Made by a program: the position numbers and the translations under genes. Positions 17,846-29,529 of a DNA stretch of 64,000 nucleotides are shown here, one piece after another. Origin of the DNA: an uncultured Actinomycetes bacterium. Its GTDB lineage: Bacteria > Actinomycetota > Acidimicrobiia > Acidimicrobiales > RAAP-2. Under the pieces are notes generated by a model. The model made no database searches, was not told where the DNA came from, and was given only the letters and a program-made list of their open reading frames with translations. The stretch spans positions 170,825 to 234,824 of the forward strand of contig CAITNF010000001.1 in NCBI GenBank assembly GCA_903893745.1, in the 5' to 3' direction. Position 1 is the stretch's first letter, and each line of letters begins with the position of its first letter.

Positions 17846-18928
17846 GTGGGTCTCCACGAACTACTCCTTCGAAACTTTCGTCTTTTTGATGAACTTTGTT
17901 TCACCCCTGATCCCGAGGCCGTGACGGTACTGCTCTCGGCGAACGGGTCAGGTAAGACATCGGTACTAGAAGCGGTGTACGCCCTCGCCACCGCATCCTC
18001 ATTTCGTACCACCTCAGCCAGTGACATGATTCGCACCAATGCCTCGTTGGCAGAAGTTCACGGGGTGCTCTTTCACCAAGAGCGGCGAGTACAGGTTGAT
18101 CTGACACTCACACGGGGTGCTCGCAATACCACTAAACGAATGTTGGTGAACGGTCAACGACCGACTTCACGAGCCAAACTCTCCGAAACCCTGCCCCTCA
18201 CCGTTTTTACCCCCGAGGGCGTTGACATTGTGCGACAAGGACCCGAGGGTCGCCGGGTTTTTCTTACTAATCTGCACACGGACGTCGATCCTCCCAGTAG
18301 TGACATCCTCGAGCGATTTAACCGGGTGTTGACGCAACGTAACGCCTTGTTGCGGGCGTTACAGGGCGAGTATCCCTCTAACTCACAACGTGATGAACTT
18401 GAAGTATGGACCGCGGACTTTATCGATAGTGGTCTTCAACTCATCGAAGTTCGTGAGCGAGTACTAGCCACCTTGACCCCACTCGTTCAAGTGGCGTATC
18501 ACGAGCTTTCAAAAAATTCCCAGCAGGTAGATCTCCACTATGACCGATCATGGTCCAATGAGTTGGCCCACGCCCTGTCACAATCCCTCAACGATGATCT
18601 TCATCGTGGTTACACCACCGTTGGACCACACCGTGATGACGTTGCGGTCACTCTTGATGGTCGTGATGCTCGTCGCCAAGCATCACAAGGTGAGCAGCGC
18701 TCACTCGCGCTGGCCCTACGCCTCGCGGGTCACCAACTCGTACAACTTGAACGAGGGGTGGACCCACTTTTATTACTCGATGATGTCTTTAGTGAACTCG
18801 ATCCCGCCCGCAGTGAGCGACTTCTTCAACTCCTACCAGTCGGCCAAACTCTGGTAACCACCGCGACACCCCTTCCGCCATCAATGAGCCCAGCAGTAAT
18901 CTTGGATCTATCGACGATGACAACATGA
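17846..18928 (+). CDS. recF: DNA replication and repair protein RecF
   Basis: 360 residues. It is an SMC-like ATPase that helps load RecA at gaps. The Walker A motif ANGSGKTS is near residues 32-39, and LLLDDVFSELDP near 310 forms the Walker B/D-loop. It starts with GTG and is followed by the dciA-like gene, whose ATG overlaps the recF stop by 4 bases. Confidence 0.95.
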   Translation: MGLHELLLRNFRLFDELCFTPDPEAVTVLLSANGSGKTSVLEAVYALATASSFRTTSASDMIRTNASLAEVHGVLFHQERRVQVDLTLTRGARNTTKRMLVNGQRPTSRAKLSETLPLTVFTPEGVDIVRQGPEGRRVFLTNLHTDVDPPSSDILERFNRVLTQRNALLRALQGEYPSNSQRDELEVWTADFIDSGLQLIEVRERVLATLTPLVQVAYHELSKNSQQVDLHYDRSWSNELAHALSQSLNDDLHRGYTTVGPHRDDVAVTLDGRDARRQASQGEQRSLALALRLAGHQLVQLERGVDPLLLLDDVFSELDPARSERLLQLLPVGQTLVTTATPLPPSMSPAVILDLSTMTT

Positions 18929-19230
18929 ACGACTTTCGCCCCGAACCCGCGAGACTTGGTGACGTCCTCAATAAAATTGCGGGTCGACTCAAAAAGGTCG
19001 ATCTCCGACTCATCGACGAAATTCGCACACTGTGGCCAACACTCGTCGACCCCGCGTTGGGTGAACACTGTCGCCCCGAGTTCATCAAAAACGGGGTCCT
19101 CATCGTGAGCGTCCCCTCCGGGGCATTTGCCCAACGCGTCACCCAGGACAGCCCGTCGATCATTTTGGGATTTTCGGTGTTGGGAGAGCGAGCGCCTTCA
19201 CAACTTCGCACGGTGATTTCAACCCAATAA
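18925..19230 (+). CDS. dciA: DUF721/DciA-like replicative helicase operator
   Basis: 101 residues with the DUF721 pattern: an N-terminal helix with LGDVLNKIAGRL, a WPTLV motif, and a strand-rich C-terminal half including LIVSVPSGAFAQ. DciA proteins load the DnaB helicase in bacteria without DnaC. The position between recF and gyrB is the classic actinobacterial one. The protein is shorter than many homologues (about 150-190 residues), lacking a basic C-terminal tail. Confidence 0.8.
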   Translation: MNDFRPEPARLGDVLNKIAGRLKKVDLRLIDEIRTLWPTLVDPALGEHCRPEFIKNGVLIVSVPSGAFAQRVTQDSPSIILGFSVLGERAPSQLRTVISTQ

Positions 19231-19268
19231 TTCTTCCTCCAAAAAGGGGTCAAAGCGACCGTTGCGTG

Positions 19269-19297
19269 TTGGATTCTTTCTGCACTTCGGGTAGGAT
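19269..19297 (+). promoter_or_regulatory. candidate sigma-70-type promoter for gyrB
   Basis: TTGGAT (19269-19274) and TAGGAT (19292-19297) are separated by 17 bases, 70 bases before the gyrB GTG. The match is by eye only. Confidence 0.35.
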
Positions 19298-19325
19298 AAA
19301 GGCACTGAAATTGCCGTATTCGGCT

Positions 19326-19346
19326 GCGCGTACGCGCCTATTTTTT
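19326..19346 (+). terminator. small hairpin with T6 tract in the gyrB leader
   Basis: The palindrome GCGCGTACGCGC (19326-19337) is followed by CTA and six T residues (19341-19346), 20 bases before the gyrB start. The stem is only 4 bp around a GTAC loop. It may be a weak terminator of the recF-dciA transcript or an attenuator in the gyrB leader. Confidence 0.35.
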
Positions 19347-19348
19347 GA

Positions 19349-21298
<1,950 letters not shown>

Positions 21299-21310
21299 GA
21301 ACGGAGGATC

Positions 21311-23788
21311 ATGGCAGGCAAAAAGAAAAACGAAACCGAGTCTGAGGCCGCGGTCGCGACTGAGGTTATTGGGTACATCGAACCTATTGAGATCAATCTC
21401 GAGATGGAGCGTTCCTTCCTCGAGTACTCCATGTCAGTTATTGTCTCTCGCGCACTGCCCGACGCCCGTGACGGCCTCAAGCCCGTTCATCGTCGAATTC
21501 TTTATTCGATGTTTGACCAAGGACTTCGTCCTGATCGCCCGCACACGAAGTGCGCCAAGGTGGTTGGCGAAGTCATGGGTACATACCACCCTCACGGCGA
21601 CAGCGCAATCTACGACGCGCTCGTGCGAATGGTTCAAGACTTCGCGATGCGTCACCCACTCATTAGCGGGCACGGAAACTTTGGTGGCACTGGTCCCGAC
21701 GAAGGTGCCGCGGCAATGCGCTACACCGAGTGTCGTCTCGCACCACTCGCGCTTGAACTACTTGATTCAATCGACGAAGACACTGTTGATTTTGAGCCCA
21801 ACTACGACAACTCAACCCAACAACCAACGGTATTACCCGCGCGCTATCCCAACCTCTTGGTTAACGGATCACAGGGCATTGCCGTTGGTATGGCCACCAA
21901 GATTCCTCCGCACAACCTGGGTGAGGTCATTGACGCCACCTTGCACCTGCTGGCTAATCCTGAAGCGACCCCCGATGATTTGATGGCCTTCGTACAAGGT
22001 CCCGACTTTCCAACGGGAGCCCAGATATTGGGTCGCCAAGGGATTTTGGATGCCTGTCGAACTGGACGTGGGTCAATCAAGATGCGCGCCATCGCCGAAA
22101 TCGAAGAGCACAAGGGTGGGGTGCGCATTGTCGTGACCGAATTCCCCTACGAAGTTTCCGTGGAGTCGGTTGAAGAGAAGATTTTCGACCTTGTTAAGAA
22201 CGGCGACCTGGACGGTATTGCCGAAGTACAAAACGACTCGGCGGGTCGCCAACCACGTCTCGTTATCCGCTTGAAGCGTGACGCCAATGCCAACGTGGTG
22301 TTAAACAAGCTCTACAAGAACACCTCACTACAGACGACGTTTGCCGTGAACATGCTGGCGCTGGTTGATGGGGTGCCCCGAACGCTGAACATCGCGCAGG
22401 CGCTGACTTATTACATAGCTCACCAGGTCGAAGTTGTCACGCGTCGGACCCAGTTCCGTTTGCGCAAAGCCGAAGCCCGCGCCCACATCGTTGAAGGTCT
22501 CTTAAAGGCAATCGACATGCTCGACCAGGTGATCGCCGCCATTCGTGGCTCGGATGACCGGTCGGCTGCTCGCGCGTCGTTGATGTCGCCACCCTTTGAT
22601 TTTTCTGAAGAGCAGGCCAACCACATTCTCGATATGACCCTGGGTCGCCTGACGCGTCTTGGTCGGACCGAGCTTGATGAAGAAATGGCCAAACTGCGAG
22701 AGACAATTGCGGAACTGCAATCAATTCTGGCGAGTGATACCAAATTGCGTGGTGTGATCGCTGAGGAAATTGCGGTGATTCGCGCAAAGTACGCGAACGA
22801 ACGGCGCACGGCCATTGTGCACGACCCGGGCGAACTCGGTGTGGAGGACCTCGTCAAAGATGAGGACATTGTCATCACGATGACCCAGGCGGGCTACGTA
22901 AAGTCCGTTGCCGCCGACGCGTTTCGCGTGCAGGGCCGAGGTGGACGTGGCGTACAAGGGGCGAAGTTGAAGGACGAGGACTTCGTCGATCAGATCATTC
23001 ACACGACCACGCACGCCTACGTGCTTTTGTTCTCCAACCGAGGAAGGGTCTTTCGCCTACGCGGCCACGAGATCCCGATGAAGGAGCGTACCGCCAAGGG
23101 AACGGCCATTGTCAACCTTTTGAACTTGCAGCCCAACGAGTCGATTCAAGCGATTGTGACCACGAAGGACTTCCCCAAAGACGAATTCTTGGTTTTCGCT
23201 ACCGCCCAAGGGACCGTAAAGAAGACGCCATTCAGTGAGTACGACAAGTCTCGTCGCGAAGGGTGGATCGCTATCAAACTTCGTGAAGGTGACGAAGTGG
23301 TGCGGGTCGTGGCGACCAGTGGCGACGACGATCTGATGATGGTGACCTTGAGGGGCATGGCCATTCGCTTTAGCGAAACCGAAGTTCGTGAAATGGGTCG
23401 AGACTCCACGGGTGTGCGAGGCGTAAAGCTAAAGGCCGATGACCAGGCCATCTCACTCGACGTGGTGCGTGACGACGCGGACCTTTTTGTGGTGACCGAT
23501 ACCGGCTTTGGCAAACGAGTCAAAGTCGAACGCTTCAACCGTCAAGGTCGAGGTGGTCAGGGCGTGCGGGCGATCAAACTGACGGCGGCGCGCGGCTTTG
23601 TCGTCGCGGCCTTCATGGCGGGACTCGGTGACGAGTTGTTACTGGCTTCGAGTGGCGGAGTGCTCATTCGAACGGCAGTGCGCGAAGTCTCCTCGCAAGG
23701 TCGTGACGCGACTGGTGTGCGGGTCATGAACCTCGATGAAGGACACTCGGTGGCGACTGCTGCGGTCGTGCCCGCCGACGTCGACTAG
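21311..23788 (+). CDS. gyrA: DNA gyrase subunit A
   Basis: 825 residues. It is the DNA cleavage and wrapping subunit. The catalytic tyrosine is in AAMRYTECRL at about residue 138, and the quinolone-resistance region around GDSAIYDALVRM has the ordinary sensitive pattern (Ser/Ala followed by Ile-Tyr-Asp). The C-terminal beta-pinwheel contains repeated GRG(G/V)QG-type turns, including a GQGVRAIKL gyrase box. The ATG follows CGGAGGA. The stop overlaps that of the convergent DsbA-like gene. Confidence 0.97.
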   Translation: MAGKKKNETESEAAVATEVIGYIEPIEINLEMERSFLEYSMSVIVSRALPDARDGLKPVHRRILYSMFDQGLRPDRPHTKCAKVVGEVMGTYHPHGDSAIYDALVRMVQDFAMRHPLISGHGNFGGTGPDEGAAAMRYTECRLAPLALELLDSIDEDTVDFEPNYDNSTQQPTVLPARYPNLLVNGSQGIAVGMATKIPPHNLGEVIDATLHLLANPEATPDDLMAFVQGPDFPTGAQILGRQGILDACRTGRGSIKMRAIAEIEEHKGGVRIVVTEFPYEVSVESVEEKIFDLVKNGDLDGIAEVQNDSAGRQPRLVIRLKRDANANVVLNKLYKNTSLQTTFAVNMLALVDGVPRTLNIAQALTYYIAHQVEVVTRRTQFRLRKAEARAHIVEGLLKAIDMLDQVIAAIRGSDDRSAARASLMSPPFDFSEEQANHILDMTLGRLTRLGRTELDEEMAKLRETIAELQSILASDTKLRGVIAEEIAVIRAKYANERRTAIVHDPGELGVEDLVKDEDIVITMTQAGYVKSVAADAFRVQGRGGRGVQGAKLKDEDFVDQIIHTTTHAYVLLFSNRGRVFRLRGHEIPMKERTAKGTAIVNLLNLQPNESIQAIVTTKDFPKDEFLVFATAQGTVKKTPFSEYDKSRREGWIAIKLREGDEVVRVVATSGDDDLMMVTLRGMAIRFSETEVREMGRDSTGVRGVKLKADDQAISLDVVRDDADLFVVTDTGFGKRVKVERFNRQGRGGQGVRAIKLTAARGFVVAAFMAGLGDELLLASSGGVLIRTAVREVSSQGRDATGVRVMNLDEGHSVATAAVVPADVD

Positions 23789-24432
23789 GGCGTTACTCGT
23801 CGGGCCCAAGCCCTCGCCAGCACGTCGGTCATCTGCTCGACGCTCTGGGCGCCCACAATCATGAAGCGGCCATCAACCAGTATTGAGGGAACACCGCTGA
23901 TGCCTCGCTCGAGCGCCTCGTGTTCGTCCGCGCGGACGTCATCAGCCAACGCGTTGGCTAGCCAGAGGTCGTCAACGTTGGTAACCCCAATCTCACTCGC
24001 GAGGGTCGAGAGCACCGTCCGGTCACTGATGAGGGACCCTTCGCTGAAGTAGGCACCAAAGAGTCGGTCGCTCATCTGATCGGCGAGACCCTGCTGGCTC
24101 GCCAGGGCAATGAGCCGGTGGGCGTCAAAGGTATTGGTGGGTTGCGCACTGGTGAGTGACCAGGTGAGACCGAGCGTCGCCGCTTGGGCTTCGAGGCGTT
24201 GGTGCAGCACCTTGGCCTGTTCAATCGGCATGGAGTATTTTTTCGCTACGAGTTCGTCGAGGGGAAGCCCAGTGGTCACGGCGCGCGGATTAAGTTCAAA
24301 GGCTCGATGGCGAATGACCACTTGACCTCGGTGCTCGAAGCGCGCCACTGCCTGGTCCAGATTCTTGGCACCCAGGTAGCAAAAGGGACAGATGACGTCA
24401 CTCCAAATGTCGAGGGTAAAGGGAGTATCCAC
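23785..24432 (-). CDS. DsbA/FrnE-like thioredoxin-fold oxidoreductase
   Basis: 215 residues. It starts DIWSDVICPFCYLG, with the CPFC redox pair near residues 15-18 and a C-terminal cis-proline segment GISGVPSILVDGRF, both typical of the FrnE branch of the DsbA family. No signal peptide is visible, so a cytoplasmic disulfide oxidoreductase or isomerase is likely. The GTG start lies at 24432. The stop overlaps that of gyrA by a few bases in convergent orientation. Confidence 0.9.
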   Translation of the reverse strand: MDTPFTLDIWSDVICPFCYLGAKNLDQAVARFEHRGQVVIRHRAFELNPRAVTTGLPLDELVAKKYSMPIEQAKVLHQRLEAQAATLGLTWSLTSAQPTNTFDAHRLIALASQQGLADQMSDRLFGAYFSEGSLISDRTVLSTLASEIGVTNVDDLWLANALADDVRADEHEALERGISGVPSILVDGRFMIVGAQSVEQMTDVLARAWARRVTP

Positions 24433-24529
24433 CCCTAGAGTGTCGCACTCTTCGCCACCTGACGAGGAGACTTTCCACTAACCCAGAGGTGACACCGAGG
24501 TGACTCAGCGGGCCACCTAGGGTAGAGCG

Positions 24530-26128
24530 GTGCTTATTGTCCGCGACTTAACTATTGAGATCGGGGCTCGTCGCATCGTGAACCCGGTTTCGTTCACGGT
24601 CGGTGGCGGGGAGAAGGTCGGCCTCGTTGGGCGAAATGGCGCGGGAAAGTCGACCCTTCTATCGGTTCTACTTGGCGAAACACCCGAACACTTGCGCATC
24701 AGCGGCACCGTGCAACACCAAGGTACCTTCAGTCACTTGCCCCAAGAACCAGTCCCGCGCGGACTGGGTGTGGAACCCATTGGCCTCTCGCACGTGCTGT
24801 CAGCGCGAGGTCTCGACCTTCTCGACGCGGATATGCAGCACGCCCGCCACGAACTCGCGGCGAATCCCACCGAAGAGACCATCGAACGCTTTACGACTCT
24901 CGAAGCCGAATTTGGTGAACGCGGCGGCTACGAGGCCGAGTCGGAAGTTGCTCGACTCGCGGCTGGACTTGGACTCGCCGAAGAGCTGTTGCTCGAAGAC
25001 CTCGACACGCTTTCGGGTGGGCAGCGACGTCGTGTCGACTTAATGCGCGTGCTCTACGAAAATCCCGCCACCATGGTGTTGGACGAACCTACGAATCACC
25101 TCGACAAGGCAGCGAAGCGGTGGCTCTTCGACGAACTCGAACGGTTCCGTGGCACCGTCCTGGTTATCTCGCACGACCTGCCGTTGCTCGATAAGGCTAT
25201 TGACCGGGTGTTGGCACTACGCGAAGGTCAACTTAAGGAGTACAAGGGCAACTACACAAAGTTCCTCCAACAAGAAGAGGCGCAGCGCCTGAGCGAAGAA
25301 AAACTCGCCACACAACAAGACGCCAAAATCACCCAGCTCAAGACGCTGGCGGACTCGATGCGAGGCCAGACCGAGAAGCGCGCGCGTCTGGCCAAGGTTC
25401 TCGACCGTCGTGTGGAGAAGTTGCGTGATGATCGCGTCGAGGTGACGAAGAAAGAGCGCAAGGTGACCTTTAAGTTGCCCGCCCCACCGCGAAGTGGTGA
25501 CGTGCCCATGACGGTCGAAGGGCTCTCGGTGGCCTACGGATCACTCGAGGTCCTGCGAGAAATGAACTTCATCACCCGCCGAGGCGATCGCATCGTGATT
25601 GTGGGCCGTAATGGGGCCGGAAAGTCTTCACTGCTGCGGTGCCTCGCGGGAACCCAAAGCGCGAAGAGTGGACACGTGAAGTTTGGCGCCAACGTAAAGG
25701 TGGGTTATTTCGCCCAGGAACACGAGCAACTGGACTTCAGTCGCACGGTGCTCGACCACCTTGAAAATGCCACGGTGGAGACCGAAGTCCAGCGCCGCTC
25801 GTTATTGGGGGCGTTTGGTTTGAAGGGCTCCGCCGCGCATCAGTTACCCGGCACCTTGTCGGGTGGAGAGCGAGCTAAACTCGCGCTGGCAATTCTGGCG
25901 GCGTCGGACGCGAACCTGTTGTTACTCGACGAGCCCACCAACAATCTTGATCCGGCGAGCGTGGAGGCTCTCGGGGAGATGATGCGCCAGTGGAAGGGCA
26001 CCATTGTCGCAGTGAGCCACGAGCGCGGATTCGTTGAAGCCCTCGAGCCAACCCACGCCGTGTTGTTGCCCGAAGAGTACTTCGACCTGTGGCGCGATGA
26101 CTATATGGACCTCATCGAACGACGCTAG
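24530..26128 (+). CDS. ABC-F family ATPase (ribosome-associated)
   Basis: 532 residues with two ABC domains and no membrane segments. Walker A motifs are GRNGAGKST near residue 34 and GRNGAGKSS near 359. Signatures LSGGQ and LSGGE are present, each with a Walker B LDEPTN. Between the domains lies a long charged linker of about 80 residues beginning YTKFLQQEEAQR, the ABC-F hallmark. Such proteins act on the ribosomal E site in translation or antibiotic protection; the subfamily cannot be fixed from sequence alone. The start is GTG 24530. Confidence 0.92.
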   Translation: MLIVRDLTIEIGARRIVNPVSFTVGGGEKVGLVGRNGAGKSTLLSVLLGETPEHLRISGTVQHQGTFSHLPQEPVPRGLGVEPIGLSHVLSARGLDLLDADMQHARHELAANPTEETIERFTTLEAEFGERGGYEAESEVARLAAGLGLAEELLLEDLDTLSGGQRRRVDLMRVLYENPATMVLDEPTNHLDKAAKRWLFDELERFRGTVLVISHDLPLLDKAIDRVLALREGQLKEYKGNYTKFLQQEEAQRLSEEKLATQQDAKITQLKTLADSMRGQTEKRARLAKVLDRRVEKLRDDRVEVTKKERKVTFKLPAPPRSGDVPMTVEGLSVAYGSLEVLREMNFITRRGDRIVIVGRNGAGKSSLLRCLAGTQSAKSGHVKFGANVKVGYFAQEHEQLDFSRTVLDHLENATVETEVQRRSLLGAFGLKGSAAHQLPGTLSGGERAKLALAILAASDANLLLLDEPTNNLDPASVEALGEMMRQWKGTIVAVSHERGFVEALEPTHAVLLPEEYFDLWRDDYMDLIERR

Positions 26129-26155
26129 GTAGCGCGTAAAAAAACGGTACGTGAA

Positions 26156-27619
26156 CTACTCGGTCGCCCAGATGGTGACACCGTGCTGGGTCGTAATTGC
26201 GAGCGTGGCGTTGTTGAGGACCCGCAAGGCGTCGCTGGCGTGACCAGTTGTTGGTGACGTCCAACTCACGGTCCCGTCGCTCGTCACGAGTTCGAACGCC
26301 CCATTGGAATTGAGCACGGCGTGGCGAGTGGTCGTGGCCAGCTGCGTCGACCAAAACGTCTGGTGGTCGGGTGTCACGAGGGCGAGCTGTCCGGACGTGG
26401 TCATGGTGAGACGGCAACGACCGTTGGGTGACGAGACGTACCAACCCGGCTCTAGAACGTCCCCGCTGTGCAGGGTCGTTAATCGTGAGTGACTCGTCCA
26501 CACCTCGGTAGTACCACTCGCGAGAGTGAGCTCCCCGTTGGACTTAAGTCGCAACTCGTCGGCGTTGGTGGTGCTGGTTGACCACAACAAGGTGCCGTCG
26601 GAGGCGTTGACCCGCAGCGCACCACCGCTCACAGTGGCGACGGCTCCGAGGTGTCCGCCGGTTGGTGACGTCCACAGCATCGTGCCATTGGTTTCGGTGT
26701 AGATGAGCTGGCCGTTAGGTTCCATGGTCAACGTGAACTGACCACCCGGTGACGTGTACGCGTCGCCACTCGCCAGTGTGGTGCCGTTAGCCAGCGTGCT
26801 GAAGGTGGTGGGGGGAGTTGGCGCGCTGGGTGATCCGCAGACCCCGGGCGGCCCGGTACGGCCCAACAGGTCAACGAAGGTGTAGTGATGACGTCGAAAG
26901 AAGTTAATGATTCGCGGCAGTGCGCTCACCGTGGCGGGGTTAGCGCCTCGCTGATCGTGCAAGAGCACCACGGGGTGGGGTTGGCCCACCGCGCCCTGGA
27001 TGACGGCACTTTCAATGTAGTGAATCCAGTGCGAGGAGTTCGAACCCTTGGCCTCCCAGTCACCGCCACCTTCGCTCCACTGCCACAATGACATGTGGTT
27101 ACGTTTAGCAATGGCGAGCGTGGTGGCATTGTAGATCCCGTAGGGGGGACGAAAGACACACGGGACCGAACCAGTGAGCTGTCGTTGTAGCGCACTGACT
27201 TGACCAATCTCGGCCGACTGGCGCGCTGGTGAGAGCGTGCTCAAATCCGGATGGCCGTTGGTGTGGTCACCGAGGAGAAAACCCTCAGCTGCTTCGAGAC
27301 GAATGAGCTGAGGGTAGGCGTGAAAGTTGAAACCGACATTAAAAAATGTCGCCCGCACGTGATACGCCTTGAGAATTTTAAGAATAGCGAGCGTACTTTG
27401 TCCGGGACCATCGTCAAAGGTCAACGCCACCGTTTTGCCAAGACCACTCAGCGCGGGTGCTGTTCGCAGGGCATTGGCATTGGCCGCGGGACACGACTGC
27501 ACCACTGAGGTGAGTGACTTCGTCGCGGCCTCGCTGGAAGTAGTGGTGTTGGCCACGAAGAACCCAGACGAAATGACCACGACTGCCAAGTTGACGAGCA
27601 GTACTTTGGGCCGACGCAC
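26156..27619 (-). CDS. exported polysaccharide deacetylase fused to B-lectin repeats
   Basis: 487 residues from GTG 27619. A signal peptide (about residues 1-32) leads into a NodB deacetylase domain with motifs TFDDGPG (metal Asp), HTNGHPDL (metal His pair) and RPPYG. The C-terminal 200 residues consist of bulb-type mannose-lectin-like repeats, recognisable by recurring G-L-x-W-S/T-S patterns such as LLWSTST, EVWTSH and TFWSTQ. The architecture suggests an extracellular enzyme that deacetylates a glycan and binds it through the lectin modules. It faces the phosphodiester glycosidase gene across a 137-base divergent spacer. Confidence 0.88.
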   Translation of the reverse strand: MRRPKVLLVNLAVVVISSGFFVANTTTSSEAATKSLTSVVQSCPAANANALRTAPALSGLGKTVALTFDDGPGQSTLAILKILKAYHVRATFFNVGFNFHAYPQLIRLEAAEGFLLGDHTNGHPDLSTLSPARQSAEIGQVSALQRQLTGSVPCVFRPPYGIYNATTLAIAKRNHMSLWQWSEGGGDWEAKGSNSSHWIHYIESAVIQGAVGQPHPVVLLHDQRGANPATVSALPRIINFFRRHHYTFVDLLGRTGPPGVCGSPSAPTPPTTFSTLANGTTLASGDAYTSPGGQFTLTMEPNGQLIYTETNGTMLWTSPTGGHLGAVATVSGGALRVNASDGTLLWSTSTTNADELRLKSNGELTLASGTTEVWTSHSRLTTLHSGDVLEPGWYVSSPNGRCRLTMTTSGQLALVTPDHQTFWSTQLATTTRHAVLNSNGAFELVTSDGTVSWTSPTTGHASDALRVLNNATLAITTQHGVTIWATE

Positions 27620-27756
27620 CGTTCAAGTCTGATGTATTTGGCGAATCTAGGCAAGTCGGCGTCGCAGCAAGTGGGCTCACGCGACTTGATCTGGTCAAAG
27701 CGAAATTCTTATCGTTACCCAACGCGACTCCTACAACGCTGTCCTAGGGTTGCACA

Positions 27757-28695
27757 GTGCGCCGAGTCAAGAGTGGAACTCATTGTCGCGCTCTCATAGT
27801 TGGAGTTACTGGTTTAGGCCTGGTCTTTTCTCTCACCTCGAGCGTGGGCGCTCAGTCGCTTAGTGCCCCTCAACCACTACTCCCCTTCGGTGGTGCGCAC
27901 TACGTGGGCGAGGGGCAGTGGGTGGCCTCAGGCCGTCTCACCCACGGCGTGCCGGGTATCTACGTCACCACCCTGCGCCTAGCGGACTCGACCAATCGGG
28001 TTGGCGTTGCCTGGCTCAACACCTCGCTGTTGTCGGCCAAGATCTACTCGGGCAGCCTGAGCCCGGGTGGACGCTTTTGGCACTACACGGCACCAATCCA
28101 GCGCGCCGCCGCTCGAACGCTGGTCGGCGCATTTAATGGTGGTTTTCTGTTGAACGCCTCCAATGGCGGCTATCTAAGTGAGGGTCATCGGGTGGCACCA
28201 CTGCGCGTGGGCGCGGCGTCACTCGTGATTTATCGAGATGGCTCGATGACGGTCGGTCAGTGGGGACGTGACGTGCGGTCCAGTCCGAGCGTGGTCGCGG
28301 TTCGTCAGAATCTGAATCTGCTCGTTGATGGGGGCCAGCCAGTTGCGGGTCTCGTGGCCAGTGATATTTCGAAGTGGGGCGCTGCTCTGCACGCAGTGAC
28401 CAACACCATGCGCTCGGGTATTGGTCTCACGAAGAGCGGTGCGTTGGTGTACGTGGCGGGACCAATGACGATTGTTGATCTTGCGAAGGTGCTCGTGCGA
28501 GCGCGAGCCGTGCGAGCAATGACACTCGACATGAATCCACTATGGCCTATCTTTGCCACCTACAGCCCGGCCTCACCCACGGGCTACGCCAGTGCGGGTA
28601 ACGGCAAAATTCTCATTGACAGCATGCAACAGACGGCCGGGCGCTTTTTTCAGCCGGCCTACTCACGTGATTTTGTCACGTTGAGTGTTCGTTAA
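27757..28695 (+). CDS. exported phosphodiester glycosidase (NAGPA/DUF2233) family protein
   Basis: 312 residues. A signal peptide covers about residues 1-33. The NAGPA fold is indicated by GAFNGGFL, a RSGIGLTKSGALVYVAG segment, and the late LDMNP motif. Bacterial relatives cleave or remodel sugar phosphodiester bonds in cell-envelope glycans. It starts with GTG and is transcribed divergently from the deacetylase-lectin fusion, which suggests a shared extracellular glycan theme. Substrate unknown. Confidence 0.85.
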   Translation: MRRVKSGTHCRALIVGVTGLGLVFSLTSSVGAQSLSAPQPLLPFGGAHYVGEGQWVASGRLTHGVPGIYVTTLRLADSTNRVGVAWLNTSLLSAKIYSGSLSPGGRFWHYTAPIQRAAARTLVGAFNGGFLLNASNGGYLSEGHRVAPLRVGAASLVIYRDGSMTVGQWGRDVRSSPSVVAVRQNLNLLVDGGQPVAGLVASDISKWGAALHAVTNTMRSGIGLTKSGALVYVAGPMTIVDLAKVLVRARAVRAMTLDMNPLWPIFATYSPASPTGYASAGNGKILIDSMQQTAGRFFQPAYSRDFVTLSVR

Positions 28696-28782
28696 ACCCG
28701 ACTGGCGCGCCCCACTAAGGTCACTGCTGGGTTCCGGGGTGAGTGTGGGGCCCAACGTGGCGAGTGCGCCTGAGGAGAATCT

Positions 28783-29529
28783 ATGAACAAAGTGGTAGCG
28801 AGCGCGGCACAGGCCGTCGCCGACGTGACCAGTGGCTCATCAATCGCCGTTGGTGGATTTGGACTCTGCGGCATCCCGAACTTACTCATTGCCGCGTTAC
28901 TCGCAAGTGACGCAACCGACCTAGAGACGGTGAGTAATAACTGTGGCGTGGACGACTGGGGGCTCGGTGTACTTCTCGCCGCGAAGCGCATCCGTCGCAC
29001 GACTGGCTCGTACGTGGGTGAAAACAAAGAGTTCGAGCGGCAGTTTCTCTCGGGTGAACTCGAAGTCGAACTCGTCCCTCAAGGAACGTTGGCCGAACGA
29101 CTGCGAGCCGGTGGCGCGGGTATTCCGGGTTTCTACACGCCCGCTGGGGTCGGAACCCAAGTAGCTGAGGGTGGACTGCCCTGGCGCTACGACGGGCATG
29201 GTGGCATTGCACTGGCGTCGCCGGCGAAAGAAGTGCGTGACTTTGACGGGGTGACGTACGTACTCGAACGGGGTATTCGAACTGATTTTGCTTTCGTGCA
29301 CGCTAAATACGGCGATCGCGACGGGAACCTGATCTACGAGATGAGTGCGCAGAACTTCAATCCGCTGTGCGCCGCCGCCGGGCGCGTCACCATTGCCGAG
29401 GTCGAAGAGCTCGTTGAACCGGGTGAGCTCGACCCTATGCACGTGCACACGCCGGGCATCTTTGTCCAGCGGGTGCTGCATACTCCCAACGTGGAGAAGC
29501 GAATTGAGAGAAGGACGGTGCGCGCATGA
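28783..29529 (+). CDS. scoA: 3-oxoacid CoA-transferase subunit A
   Basis: 248 residues. Subunit A of a class I CoA-transferase carries [14 protein letters not shown] near residue 24 and the segment FYTPAGVGT. It moves CoA from succinyl-CoA to a 3-oxoacid such as acetoacetate. The ATG follows GAGGAGA. Its stop overlaps the start of subunit B by 4 bases (ATGA). The thiolase gene 7 kb downstream could act in the same pathway. Confidence 0.92.
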   Translation: MNKVVASAAQAVADVTSGSSIAVGGFGLCGIPNLLIAALLASDATDLETVSNNCGVDDWGLGVLLAAKRIRRTTGSYVGENKEFERQFLSGELEVELVPQGTLAERLRAGGAGIPGFYTPAGVGTQVAEGGLPWRYDGHGGIALASPAKEVRDFDGVTYVLERGIRTDFAFVHAKYGDRDGNLIYEMSAQNFNPLCAAAGRVTIAEVEELVEPGELDPMHVHTPGIFVQRVLHTPNVEKRIERRTVRA

